Shown here: positions 39,755-49,596 of the stretch, piece after piece
Position numbering within the stretch: the first letter of the stretch is position 1
Layout of the letters: each line of letters begins with the position of its first letter
From: a virus
DNA: 56,232 nt
Strand: one strand, 5' to 3'
IMG/VR virus record: IMGVR_UViG_3300028027_000068
Coordinates: 1-56,232 of that record
Notes under the pieces: generated by a model
The model's input: the letters and a program-made list of their open reading frames with translations, nothing else
The model's database searches: none
What the model was told of the DNA's origin: nothing
Translations under genes and position numbers: made by a program

Positions 39755-41796
39755 GTTTTCTGACCCAATCCTAATATTTCTAGGAAAACCTTGCGAGTGC
39801 TTGAAAGGCTAGTAACCCTGGCTTCAATAAGAGACTGAACAAGCTTTAGGTGTGATTTTTCAGCTTCTGTGAACTCGCCATCTAAAGATAAACGCGATGC
39901 CATTTCACTAATATCATACTCTCTCAAGCGCACTAACATGGAATCAAGAAGCTTGATTGCCAGTTTACGCTGTGCTTCTGAACGCTTTAAGAAGTTTGAC
40001 CTCATTGCCTGAATGTACTCATCTGAGTAAAAATCGTTTAGCTGTAGACGTTTTCTTAACTGTGCCGCAGTGACACCCAGTCCAGCAAGGGAAGAGTTTC
40101 TATTTATGGAAGCAATTGTTCTTTTTCCACCTTGAGCATCAATGGAAACAATTGTAGATAAATCACGATTACGCGTATCTGACACAAAATCGCTAACAGC
40201 AATTCTCAACATGTCTTCGTAGTTGTTGTTGTCGGAACTCAGTTCCCTATCTATCTTGGCTCTCTTTAAGACGTCAACTGACTCCTGGAGAAGATATGGC
40301 CTACGAGTACCGGTTCCATTAAAAACAACATCTGGTGTCGCAAGTCCAAGATATGACTGAACGTCAGCAGATACGGCGGCTCCAATGTGCTCAAAGTTAG
40401 TAGATGCTGGAACCTCCAAATAACTCTGTCCATCCGCTCTATCAAAAACGTTGATGCCGTTCTTCATGGTGCGCTGTTTGTACATCTTGCTTCGTTTCAT
40501 GGCTTCAGCAACTATTGATGGACTAATTTTTGACACGTCGCCATTGCTGTTTAGGTGCTTAATTGCATTCTGAAGGTTTGTAATTTTTTGGTCTAGTGTT
40601 CTTGCGTTTGTTGTTTGTGAATCAAGCTCTGCCCTGTCTTGAAGCTTGCCTTTTCTCGAGCGAAGGAATGACTCGTAATACCAGCGTCTTACTTGCTTTA
40701 CGTTTGACGTTCCGGGAATTACGGCGTCGACAATGTCGTTTGGGTTTTCTACCTTAAATGATTCCCTATAAGCAATGCCACTACCCATTTCGGCAGCAAG
40801 GGCCTTCAGTCGAGCTGCTGGGTCCGAGTCAGTTTTAATTGACTCGAGCGTTTTTATCGTTCTGCCGAGTTTTCTTCTTTCACCAACGGTTAGTGTTCGT
40901 GATTTTTCAATAGATATTATTGAGCCGCCTGGAATAACGTAGCTAAGTTTTTTTATTCCGGTGTTTGACAGTAGGCCTATTTCGTCATTTGTACCAATCA
41001 GTGATGCATTATCTACATAAGATACGTAGTTAGCCCCCTCCATGTCTCTGTTGTCTGGAACTGTCCTCAGTACCGCAGCGCTAACAACTGGCTGAAGAGT
41101 GAAGCCGTCACGGCGCACCATTCTTGTAGACGGGTTTGCAAAAGACACCATCTCTGAGACTATTTTTTCTGATGATGATGCGTAGGCTTTTACGTTATCC
41201 ACACCAACTCTTGGTATTTGTGCGGCGCGACTTGTGGTCACTTCACCCGGTGGGTCGCCAAAAGTTACAGACTGCGACGAAACTGTTTGGCTCGGTACTG
41301 CTCTCTGTGTCGCCTGTATTAATTGACCTATTGCCGCTCCCAGTTTTCCTGCAATAGCAAACAATTGTCGACCACAAGTAGAAAGCCTACTGTCCGTAAA
41401 TCGACCACCATACTGGTAACCCTCTGGACATCTGTAGCCTCGCGAATTACCCCCAGGCACTGCGGCACTTACTCCTCTAGGTAACCCGTTAGGAGACGCT
41501 GCCGAGTAAATGCGAGAACGAATAGGGCTACGAAACGCAGAAGCGTTACCTGGAATAAGGGTTGAACCAAGTCCCTGTACTCCTTGCAGGAATCTACTGT
41601 CCGAGCCGGCGATTCCAGCCTTGTAGTCGATTCTGTTTCTCCCGCCTTGGCGCTGTGCTCTGGCTTTAAATTCAACCAGTACTGATTTATTTATGCCTTC
41701 GAGAGGGCCGTAAAATACTGGGGGACGCGAAATAGCAAGGCTTGCGGACTTGTACCGAATTGCTCGGTAAGCCTTTCTTCCTTCATTCACATCCAT
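39751..41796 (-). CDS. Polyvalent protein, possible HipA-like kinase domain
   Basis: A 681-residue protein. GYRCPEGYQYGGRFTDSRL then CG (about 120-145) is the second tag type. Residues about 220-330 (YVSYVDNASLIGTNDEIGLL, PGGSIISIEKS) are unassigned. Residues about 450-590 (SYLEVPASTNFEHIGAAVSA, LGLATPDVVF, YLLQESVD, SDFVSDTRNRDLS) follow the strand and helix order of HipA/PI3K-like kinases, with an NRD in place of the usual DRH-N. This is tentative. Confidence 0.6.
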   Translation of the reverse strand: MDVNEGRKAYRAIRYKSASLAISRPPVFYGPLEGINKSVLVEFKARAQRQGGRNRIDYKAGIAGSDSRFLQGVQGLGSTLIPGNASAFRSPIRSRIYSAASPNGLPRGVSAAVPGGNSRGYRCPEGYQYGGRFTDSRLSTCGRQLFAIAGKLGAAIGQLIQATQRAVPSQTVSSQSVTFGDPPGEVTTSRAAQIPRVGVDNVKAYASSSEKIVSEMVSFANPSTRMVRRDGFTLQPVVSAAVLRTVPDNRDMEGANYVSYVDNASLIGTNDEIGLLSNTGIKKLSYVIPGGSIISIEKSRTLTVGERRKLGRTIKTLESIKTDSDPAARLKALAAEMGSGIAYRESFKVENPNDIVDAVIPGTSNVKQVRRWYYESFLRSRKGKLQDRAELDSQTTNARTLDQKITNLQNAIKHLNSNGDVSKISPSIVAEAMKRSKMYKQRTMKNGINVFDRADGQSYLEVPASTNFEHIGAAVSADVQSYLGLATPDVVFNGTGTRRPYLLQESVDVLKRAKIDRELSSDNNNYEDMLRIAVSDFVSDTRNRDLSTIVSIDAQGGKRTIASINRNSSLAGLGVTAAQLRKRLQLNDFYSDEYIQAMRSNFLKRSEAQRKLAIKLLDSMLVRLREYDISEMASRLSLDGEFTEAEKSHLKLVQSLIEARVTSLSSTRKVFLEILGLGQKT

Positions 41797-41803
41797 TTTT
41801 TAA

Positions 41804-42448
41804 TTAGCACTTTCCGCAGGTGCAGCCCGGCGCAGAAACTCGCTCGTGCGGCATATCTTCTTCTTCGTCATCGTCTCCGATGTGAACCCAGTTTGATGGT
41901 TCGTTAATGTAATTAACCCAGTCTGGTTCCATTTCAATGAAATCGCTTAGCACTTTATAAGCATGCTCCATATCTTCGTTTGTTATAACTGGACTAAACG
42001 GCTCTTCTCCACCTTCAATACCAGAGTACTTTAGGCTTTTGCCTCCAGCACGAGAAGTTAGTTTTCTCATTCTGTCGTCAAACTCGTTATCGTTCCAGAG
42101 CGAACCTCGTACTGCTTTCTTTAGCTTCGTGCGGCAGTTTTTCATTCCCGGGTGATGACACCCTTCGTTTGGCCACAGGCCTGTAGTTTCATGATGCAAC
42201 CATGCACATATGTTGTTTAACGGGTAAAGCTCTGGGTGGTCAGCGAGGATAACTCGGCATCTTCTAAAGCCCCCTGGCTTCTTCATGATTGGACGCCAGT
42301 ATCGAAGCAGTCTTTCCAGGTTTCCACGACGTGGACCACGTCCCTTAAGTACGTCTCCTGTAAATCTTTCTTGCGGGATGCCGACCTCTGGTACCGGAGC
42401 TTTGACTGAAATCCGAGCACCTCTTGGGATTATTGATTCATATGTCAT
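41804..42448 (-). CDS. Head-block protein with GFRRC...LHHE motif and Cys tail
   Basis: A 214-residue protein. RGNLERLLRYW...KPGGFRRCRV followed by ICAWLHHETTGLWP (about 35-95) is a phrase I associate with actinophage head proteins of unknown role. The C-terminus ends CTCGKC, a likely metal site. It is coupled to the gene upstream by ATGA. Confidence 0.65.
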   Translation of the reverse strand: MTYESIIPRGARISVKAPVPEVGIPQERFTGDVLKGRGPRRGNLERLLRYWRPIMKKPGGFRRCRVILADHPELYPLNNICAWLHHETTGLWPNEGCHHPGMKNCRTKLKKAVRGSLWNDNEFDDRMRKLTSRAGGKSLKYSGIEGGEEPFSPVITNEDMEHAYKVLSDFIEMEPDWVNYINEPSNWVHIGDDDEEEDMPHERVSAPGCTCGKC

Positions 42449-42768
42449 TTTTTTTCCTTTTTATCAGTAGTTTGCATTTTTATTGCATCTTCAATACTGA
42501 TGTTTAGACCAGCTATTTTTCGAATATCAGATATGTATTTATCTATATTGCCAAAAACATTAGAGCTAGCTAGCGCCTCGTCTATCGATTCCGGGCTGTT
42601 GTCAAAATTGTCACCTACAACAACGGAGCCGTCTTCTTCAACCCTGGACACGGCACCAAGTATTTTCTTTCCTGCTTTTACTGGTTTTGTTTTTCCTCCG
42701 GAAGAAAGCGAGAAAAGTTTCCTAGATTCAGGCTTTTGTGAAGTTGTCTGTTTTGAGTTCTTTGTCAT
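42445..42768 (-). CDS. Small basic tagged protein
   Basis: A 107-residue protein. KKILGAVSRV (about 34-43) is a copy of the boundary element. The C-terminal half (NVFGNIDKYISDIRKIAGLN) is helical. ATGA overlaps on both sides. Function unknown. Confidence 0.65.
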   Translation of the reverse strand: MTKNSKQTTSQKPESRKLFSLSSGGKTKPVKAGKKILGAVSRVEEDGSVVVGDNFDNSPESIDEALASSNVFGNIDKYISDIRKIAGLNISIEDAIKMQTTDKKEKK

Positions 42769-45700
42769 TTTACTTTAAGCGCTTCCAACGATACGTCTGG
42801 CAAAATAGACTTCCAGCTATCTCCACCATACACCCAGTCAAGTATGTTAATTATAGCCCCTCGGACCTGTGAAGACATAGGTGTTCGAGCCGCTCCGGCA
42901 CCAAGAATTAGCGACGTAATAAGCTCTGCATTGATTTCGGCAGAAATAATGCTCTGCTTGCTGGGTGTAGTAAGTCCATTTCGGTATCTAAAATGAGTCA
43001 GGGACCCATACCGAGATATTGCCCTCATCCAGTCTATTAGCTCCCATTTTGCTTCATCATCAATACCAGGGGCCCAGTGTTCAGCACTGAGGGCTGCTAC
43101 GTATGCTTGGCCGAGAGTGTCAACAAGGTCATCCACTTGTGCGGGGTCAATTCCTTGTATTTGATTAGTCAGGGAGAATGATTCGTTGCCGTTTGTGTCC
43201 CTCTCTATGTTTGCGTCATCCAGCAAGTCTTTTAGACCTGCCAAGCTGAACCCAGCATTCTCTGATGCTGAATGAAAATCTTTAGCTTGTATAAATGAAA
43301 TTATTGTAGATTCCATATATTCAGGAGTGGCTTTTAGTTCCTTGACCGGATTCCCGTCACCATCTATTAGTGCAACCATGTTTCCGGCAGGGTCTACGGT
43401 TAGGTCGACATCGGTTCCATATCCAGGATGACCTGGAGGAAAGACGTCAGACAGGTAGTTAAGTCCTCTGTCGTAAACAGAGCGATGAAGTGTTCCCATT
43501 ATGCTTTGTTCGGGAGTTCCATTATTTATGTTTTCTTCCAAGTCATCAGTAAGGGTAGTTAGCTGGCTAATAGTATTGTCCAGATTGTCTATCATGGACT
43601 GCATTGATTGAGCAATTAGCATGGCTTGAAGTTGTTCACCCAAGTCCAGTAGCGGGTCATTTAATAAACTACTAGCCTCATCACGTCTGGCCTCTATTTC
43701 TGCCTTCATTTTATTTACTTCATCGATTGACAGTCTTCCATTTTTCAAAAACTCTTCAGGACCGTTAGCCTCGTATTCCATCGATGCACCAATAGCCCTC
43801 ATCGCATTGGACGAAGTTACATCATCTATTGCGTCCCTCATTACAAAAGTTTTTAGGACTTCGTCTCTAGTTCCGGCTTGTTTAAATATGTGGTCAATAC
43901 GTGCTCGTTCAGTCTGAAGGCTTGGGTCCTCTTGCATCGCTGCTTTATGTATCTTGTCATTTATCTGCGGCATGTCCAAAGCGTGAATCGACTCGTGTAT
44001 CGATGTTCCAACAAAAAATGAAACCAAAGCTGCCTGCTCGTAGCTGTCTCTTTCCTGGCCTGGGCTCAATGTCTGGGCATGCAAGAGAAGCGCCTTGGCT
44101 ACCTGGTTACCAACTCCGTCGATGCTGTTCATGTCCTCACCAATTATGGCTCCGGCAACATTTTCGTTAAATGGAATATTAATACGAATACCATACTCAG
44201 GAAAGTCCGGCCCTCCGTTTTGGCCAATACGCGGCATTATTGCAGTTGAGCCGTTTATGCTAAAACTACCGTCGCTTATCTCGTGAGAAAGAATTAGCCT
44301 CCGAGATTTTAAATGAGGGGAATTGTTTAATGTGTAGAGAATCCCGGCAATAGCTGCCTGTTCAGATTTTGTTAGCCTGTCTCCAAGCTCGGACTTGCCG
44401 TCGGGACCATGGTTTTCTCCCATGTGATTTATCCGTACTTTTTTAAAAACTGTTTTTAGAGCTTTTGCAGCATCTCCAACGGTTTTTATTTTTCCGTGAC
44501 GTGTTTCAATTTCTCTAATAATTTTATTGACCGACTCAAGAGCAGCAGTATGGTCAAAACCGTCAAATTTTTTAACTTCTTTGTCTTCTGAAAGACCGTA
44601 TTTTACAGGGCTAGATACTGAGGTTTTTATTTTTCCAGTCAGTCTTGACACCTCTCTGCGTGGTGCCGGTCTTTCAAATCCTGTAGCTCCATCGATTTCG
44701 GTATCAGTTTCTGGATTTTTGTCTGCAGAAGTTTTCTGCTTCGGTCTTTTAACTGGAGAGTATTTAGACGTGAGGGGGTCAAAGGTGTCAGTCTGTCGAA
44801 GGGTTATTACTGTTTGTTCTCCTTCTACGTCGTCTATTTCTATTAATTCAAATCTTCCAGCAGTAACAACCTCAAAGTAGTTGTCAAATGTTTCGGTTGG
44901 ATTTTGTATATATTCAGCATTGGTTGGAGTCGAATGAGCCCCAGGTAAAACTTTAAGTATTACCCCTTGTCCGTTTTCAGTAAACTCGCCCATTTCGTAA
45001 GCCCAGTCTTCTGAAGCAGTAAATGCCGATAACGGGAGTTCGAATGTATCGCCCTTTTTGAGATTAAGTATTGAGGCATCGTCTGGAACGCCCGTTAGTC
45101 CTCTGAATATTTCGTAAGGCTTAGAGTTTTCAGGCAAATTCAATGTACGGAGAGCGGCTATAGCGTATTCTATTTCTTGACGTACTCTTTTTTGTTTTGC
45201 AGCATCAACCCCTTTCATTGACCCAGACACAAGCTCGTCATGTATGGACTTCAGTCCTTCATCAAGCGTCTCTGAACCGTACCCTTCGGACATCGGAACA
45301 TCTTGCCCCATAAGCATTGCCGACACGTAACGCATTGCAAAGTTCCCATGGAATGTGGCCCATTCATTAAAAGCTTCAGACTTCCAAAGTTCGTTAGGGT
45401 CTATAGATGTATCTATTTCAAAAGAGTCTTCACCCCATTGCAGAAGCGCTTTTTCACTATTTTCCACTGGTGAAAGAACTGCAGAAACACGGTTCTCAAC
45501 TTTTGGTGCATTTGGTTCATTACTCCATGGCGGAAGAGAGCTTGTGTTAACCCACCCCATGGACCCAGACAGTTTTGAAATACGTGGATTAGAAATGCTC
45601 CCCGTTATTTTTTTTGTCAGTTTATTAGATGCTGTTCCAGCTTGGCGAGAATTGCGCTTTTCTAGCTTAACTCTTTTTCTCTCTTTACGAACCGCGTCAA

Positions 45701-47906
45701 TAGTTTTAAGAGGCCCGGCTCCTCCACCCAGCACATAAGCGTCAGTAAGTGCCGTAAAGTCAATCCAATCATTTAAGTTTGCGGTTGACAGTAGGTCTAG
45801 CCAGTCTTGTTCTCTGGAAGACATTCCTCCGGCAGGTGTTCTAGATGAATTAAATATTTCTGGCTTTGTTAATAGTGATTGTATAAATCTGTTATTTGTT
45901 CTTTGATTTTGGGGAATTGCTGCAAGTATTTTTTTAATTTCATCTGGTGAATAGGCTGAAAAAATAGACTGAACGGTGTTTTTTCTTCGATTATCCCTAA
46001 GTCTATTTCCTCTTGCTACGATGTTGTCAAAAGTTTGGTCTGCGTAGTCTTCTGCAACCTGGTCGGTTATATCATCAATATTTCTATCGGGAATACCGTT
46101 TCTATCTGGGTCTCTAAATGTTCTTGCTGCTCTAGCAATTCTTCGTCGCACTCCTGGTTTATCTATTACGCTGGCGTTGTTTTCAGGCTTTGTTATGTCT
46201 ATCCCGAATACGCCCATCATTAATTCATCAAGGTCTGGGTGTGGACGTTCTCCGTTTGGTATACGCTGACTATTTAGTTCGTCAATAGCTTGTTGTACCA
46301 TCTCTGGAAATTCTCTTGCCGTTACATAGAATTCCGCTCTTGCTTCGTTGTCTAAAAAATCACCATTACGGTCTTTTGCATGTGCGTATTTTGAACCTGC
46401 AAGATGTCTTAGTAAGTCGCCTATTTCTTTGGAATATATTCCACTATCTGTAATCATCTTGTCAGTAATGTCACTATAAAACTTATCCCATATTGATTCT
46501 TTTTGTGCGTCTGTAGTTGCAGTGCTTAAATCAGTTTTGAGCTCGCCATACTTTTCATAAAGCCAATGCTGCTCAGGAGTTATTAGGCCAGCATTGAGCG
46601 CTCCATCAATATCTCCATTAGAAATATCTTCTATTCTTTGTATAGCGTCGTTGTAGTCCGTGTCGTTGATATCTATGCCAAAACGTTTAAACATTTCATT
46701 GAAGTCGGTCAGGTGTCCAAATTCGTGCACCCCAACCCATGAGCCAAAATCTCTAGGACTTAAAGGCTCTTCGGCGTTACTGCTTGCGCCAATACCTAAA
46801 TATTCTGGAGTCTCTGATATTTCGTAATATAGTTCTGTAAATTTTCTAGGATGATACCTAAACGTGACAAACGGGGTTCCTAAATCTTTTACCTCATTGG
46901 GGGATGCCTCAACTACAAAGCCTTCGTTGGTAGCTGCAAGAGTTTCATCAAACTGCCAAAAAATTTCAGAATTCTCTGCGACCTCTCTGTTTGTTAAGGC
47001 CTCGTACAGCATAGAAGTAACGAACGCTTCCCGTAGGTCTATATAGTCTGCCAGCTCTTTGCCAAATAGTCCATTTGTATCGTTTAGAAAAGTATCTAAA
47101 CTTTGTTCGTCCATTTTTGGATACGCACGCATCATTGCTTTTTTGGCGTTAATTGCAAATCTTACGTTTCCAAATGTCTGAGCGACAATTTTTTCTTTTC
47201 TTTTTTGGTTACGCTTAAAAGTTAAAAATCTTTTGGCTCCTTCATTTCCGCCAAATAGCATTACGCCGTTGTCGTCAATTCTTTCGCCAACATTTAGTCC
47301 AACTGCTCCAGATAAGTTTCTTTTACCCGAGTTTTTGGCAGCAGACCGTACTGCGTCAGCGGCATCTCCAGCAAGTGTTGCGGCAGATGGGACCATACAG
47401 TTAGACATTTGAAGGTCCGTAAACTGGTTAGCCGCCGGTGTTCCGGCAGGGCAACGAAGTTTACCCATGTCATCGACAGGAATACCTCTCCCTCTGGCAA
47501 CCATGGCTATCAGCGATGTTGCTCCAGGCATGTTGTTGATGGTTCTTCCAAGCACAGATTTGGAAGCCATTAGGCCTATTTCGTTAAGGCTTCTTTTTCT
47601 TTGCGGTTTTTCATCGTCTAGAAATTTGGAGTTAGCAGAGGGTTCAAGGCTCAAGGAATCTAGTTTTATGACTTTTCCTGGAGGGAGAAGCGGAATCCTG
47701 TCTCCTTCTTTCCAGTTTCTTACCCAGTGCTGGAACTTTGTCTTTGCTGGTTTTTGAGGTTTTTTTTCGTCTTTAATATCAGACGTGTTTTTTTCAGCTT
47801 TATAGCGTGAACCAGCACCAAAACCATTTAAATTAAATTCGTCAGAAGAAACGTTGTTAAGTAGTCGTTGTTCAATGTCGCTTAACTTTTTACGCGGTTC
47901 AGCCAT
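42765..47906 (-). CDS. Giant polyvalent protein: two metallopeptidases and an ADP-ribosyltransferase
   Basis: A 1,713-residue protein. RCPAGTPAANQFTD...C (151-170) is the second tag type; LSGAVG (198-203); a metallopeptidase with HEFGH (394-398) and a distal EARAEF (521-526); ITGSIS (767-772) and LSGSMG (779-784); an R-S-E ADP-ribosyltransferase (about 845-1045; R935 in FRGLT, LSAFTA 959-964, E1012), a clear paralogue of the one in 20028-25448; a remnant of the first tag (GFERP, 1076-1080) and LTGKIK (1089-1094); a second metallopeptidase with HESIH (1304-1308); then helices. The ATG at 47906 has GGAG five bases upstream; 47927 does not. Confidence 0.83.
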   Translation of the reverse strand: MAEPRKKLSDIEQRLLNNVSSDEFNLNGFGAGSRYKAEKNTSDIKDEKKPQKPAKTKFQHWVRNWKEGDRIPLLPPGKVIKLDSLSLEPSANSKFLDDEKPQRKRSLNEIGLMASKSVLGRTINNMPGATSLIAMVARGRGIPVDDMGKLRCPAGTPAANQFTDLQMSNCMVPSAATLAGDAADAVRSAAKNSGKRNLSGAVGLNVGERIDDNGVMLFGGNEGAKRFLTFKRNQKRKEKIVAQTFGNVRFAINAKKAMMRAYPKMDEQSLDTFLNDTNGLFGKELADYIDLREAFVTSMLYEALTNREVAENSEIFWQFDETLAATNEGFVVEASPNEVKDLGTPFVTFRYHPRKFTELYYEISETPEYLGIGASSNAEEPLSPRDFGSWVGVHEFGHLTDFNEMFKRFGIDINDTDYNDAIQRIEDISNGDIDGALNAGLITPEQHWLYEKYGELKTDLSTATTDAQKESIWDKFYSDITDKMITDSGIYSKEIGDLLRHLAGSKYAHAKDRNGDFLDNEARAEFYVTAREFPEMVQQAIDELNSQRIPNGERPHPDLDELMMGVFGIDITKPENNASVIDKPGVRRRIARAARTFRDPDRNGIPDRNIDDITDQVAEDYADQTFDNIVARGNRLRDNRRKNTVQSIFSAYSPDEIKKILAAIPQNQRTNNRFIQSLLTKPEIFNSSRTPAGGMSSREQDWLDLLSTANLNDWIDFTALTDAYVLGGGAGPLKTIDAVRKERKRVKLEKRNSRQAGTASNKLTKKITGSISNPRISKLSGSMGWVNTSSLPPWSNEPNAPKVENRVSAVLSPVENSEKALLQWGEDSFEIDTSIDPNELWKSEAFNEWATFHGNFAMRYVSAMLMGQDVPMSEGYGSETLDEGLKSIHDELVSGSMKGVDAAKQKRVRQEIEYAIAALRTLNLPENSKPYEIFRGLTGVPDDASILNLKKGDTFELPLSAFTASEDWAYEMGEFTENGQGVILKVLPGAHSTPTNAEYIQNPTETFDNYFEVVTAGRFELIEIDDVEGEQTVITLRQTDTFDPLTSKYSPVKRPKQKTSADKNPETDTEIDGATGFERPAPRREVSRLTGKIKTSVSSPVKYGLSEDKEVKKFDGFDHTAALESVNKIIREIETRHGKIKTVGDAAKALKTVFKKVRINHMGENHGPDGKSELGDRLTKSEQAAIAGILYTLNNSPHLKSRRLILSHEISDGSFSINGSTAIMPRIGQNGGPDFPEYGIRINIPFNENVAGAIIGEDMNSIDGVGNQVAKALLLHAQTLSPGQERDSYEQAALVSFFVGTSIHESIHALDMPQINDKIHKAAMQEDPSLQTERARIDHIFKQAGTRDEVLKTFVMRDAIDDVTSSNAMRAIGASMEYEANGPEEFLKNGRLSIDEVNKMKAEIEARRDEASSLLNDPLLDLGEQLQAMLIAQSMQSMIDNLDNTISQLTTLTDDLEENINNGTPEQSIMGTLHRSVYDRGLNYLSDVFPPGHPGYGTDVDLTVDPAGNMVALIDGDGNPVKELKATPEYMESTIISFIQAKDFHSASENAGFSLAGLKDLLDDANIERDTNGNESFSLTNQIQGIDPAQVDDLVDTLGQAYVAALSAEHWAPGIDDEAKWELIDWMRAISRYGSLTHFRYRNGLTTPSKQSIISAEINAELITSLILGAGAARTPMSSQVRGAIINILDWVYGGDSWKSILPDVSLEALKVK

Positions 47907-47974
47907 TGCTACTCCATATATTAACAACTACATCATTCAATTGTATTTGCCCGGAGCGCACCGGGAAAGTATAA

Positions 47975-48250
47975 CTAGGCTGTTTCAGTGTCCGACGAGA
48001 CTGGTGCCTCTTCAACGACTGGTGCCTCTTCAACGACTGGAGCTGTAGCTTCTGTTGCTTCACTGGTTTCAGCTTCTGCATCTTTTGCCTTCTTAGCTTT
48101 TGCCTTTGATTCTTTTTGTGGTTCTGCAGATTCGCTCAAAAGAGAGCCGATGCCGGATGGCGCTGCTTTGTCTTCCTTGTTTTCAATAGCAATATCTGCT
48201 TTGTTTGTCTGCTGAAAAACGCCTGTTGGGGCTGCATTCTTGTGCTGCAT
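47975..48250 (-). CDS. Disordered Ala/Glu-rich protein
   Basis: A 91-residue low-complexity protein (KAKAKKAKDAEAE, APVVEEA repeats) with an SGIGSLL string near residue 32. TAATG overlap with the gene upstream. Such proteins in head operons may serve as scaffolds, but nothing proves it. Confidence 0.68.
   Translation of the reverse strand: MQHKNAAPTGVFQQTNKADIAIENKEDKAAPSGIGSLLSESAEPQKESKAKAKKAKDAEAETSEATEATAPVVEEAPVVEEAPVSSDTETA
48001..48040 (-). repeat. 18-bp tandem repeat encoding PVVEEA
   Basis: CTGGTGCCTCTTCAACGA occurs twice head to tail, with four bases of a third copy. Confidence 0.9.
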
Positions 48251-49596
48251 TATTTTTCTCCCTCTATGCCTTGCTCTGCTGTGAGCATTTCAAATTCAAG
48301 CAAATCATTAAGGAAAGATTCTTCTTCAGACTTTCCTTCCATCTTCGCTTTGTTCTTGTCTTCTGCTGGAACCCAATTGGTAGGGATTAATTCCTCGAGG
48401 CCAAGGTCTAGTGCGCGCTTCATGATGTGCGCCTTAGCTGCTTCTTTGTCTTTTGCTCGGCCATATGCTTGAACAGCATTGCGAAGGTCTGATTCATCCT
48501 TGATTGGGTACGAACCATCTGACATCGCGCTTCCGCTCTTTGCCATCTGGTCACGTGACTCTTCGTTATAAGCACGCTTGAGTGCAATCTCTGCTGCTTC
48601 GGCCTCGATGGACTCTGCTTCGTCAAGTGTGTACTCGTCGTAACCAAGAAGCTCACCGTCAAGGGAAACGAACACGTCGTACGACTTGCCGTCAAGACCC
48701 TCAATCTCTACCGCGTATGCATCAAAGCCTTCAAATACGTCTGGTTCTACAGCAACAACGTCACCGAATACGCTCTTTGTTGCAATCTCTGCAGCTTCTG
48801 AGAAGCTAATAAGGCTTTGGTTCTGCAGCCCGGACTTAACGTTCAAGACGTCCGCATTAAGCATGTGCCATCCCATTACCTCGGCTGTTTCACCATCAAA
48901 GAATATTTCAATTGGCTTGCCGTCTTTACGTTCAACATCAACAATGAAAAGGTCTGCATCGTCCGAGTAGCCGGAGTCAAGAACCTTGCCGCTGAACATG
49001 TCTTCAGCAATGCCTTCAATCTCTAAAATTCCAGGCATTTTTCCTTCGGGCATACATCCGCCTGGGCAGCTGTCGCAAACAGATTCACCCATTGGGTATA
49101 CCTTGCGCTCAAACTGACACATAAATACTTCGTCAGTCTCCATGTCTGCGGACTTGAATCCCATCGAGTTCAGGCGACGCATACGCATTTTCTTGCGCAT
49201 ATTTTGCATTGCTTGCGTTTCTTCTTCTGCTGGGTCCATTGACATCTTGGCTTCTTCTTCATCCATCGGCATGTCAGCTTCTTCTTCGTCCATGGCCATT
49301 GGCTTCTTCTTTTTGATGGGGAACATTTGCTCTTCTTCCTCATCGTCCATCATTGGAGCGGCGGCTTTGCGACTATTCTTCATAGGCATTTCTTCTTCGC
49401 CCATTTCATCTTCCTCGTCTGCCGCGTCTTCAAGGTCCATGTCTCCCATGTCCCCTTTAGCCATAACAGCCATTGCGCCGCACTTACCGCAGGCCTTGTC
49501 GCCAGCTTTAAATCCGCACTCAGACGCGTCAACGCCTTTAGCGCAGCTAGCTAAGCTTCCATCTGCGTTTAGTTTTACGATAGCTTTTTCCTGCAT
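48250..49596 (-). CDS. Acidic Met-rich protein with PepSY-like domain
   Basis: A 448-residue protein. An N-terminal Cys cluster (CAKG...ECGF...CGKCG) is followed by a Met/Glu/Asp-rich stretch to about residue 130 (MDEEEADMPMDEEE), then Cys-containing CDSCPGGC. Residues about 265-330 resemble a PepSY fold (FEGFDAYAVEIEGLDGKSYD). The C-terminal SGSAMSDGSYPIKDESDLRN and AVQAYGRAKD strings recur in phage head proteins, and SGSAMS resembles the boundary tag. The ATG at 49596 has AAGGAG upstream. It may be scaffold-like. Confidence 0.7.
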   Translation of the reverse strand: MQEKAIVKLNADGSLASCAKGVDASECGFKAGDKACGKCGAMAVMAKGDMGDMDLEDAADEEDEMGEEEMPMKNSRKAAAPMMDDEEEEQMFPIKKKKPMAMDEEEADMPMDEEEAKMSMDPAEEETQAMQNMRKKMRMRRLNSMGFKSADMETDEVFMCQFERKVYPMGESVCDSCPGGCMPEGKMPGILEIEGIAEDMFSGKVLDSGYSDDADLFIVDVERKDGKPIEIFFDGETAEVMGWHMLNADVLNVKSGLQNQSLISFSEAAEIATKSVFGDVVAVEPDVFEGFDAYAVEIEGLDGKSYDVFVSLDGELLGYDEYTLDEAESIEAEAAEIALKRAYNEESRDQMAKSGSAMSDGSYPIKDESDLRNAVQAYGRAKDKEAAKAHIMKRALDLGLEELIPTNWVPAEDKNKAKMEGKSEEESFLNDLLEFEMLTAEQGIEGEK

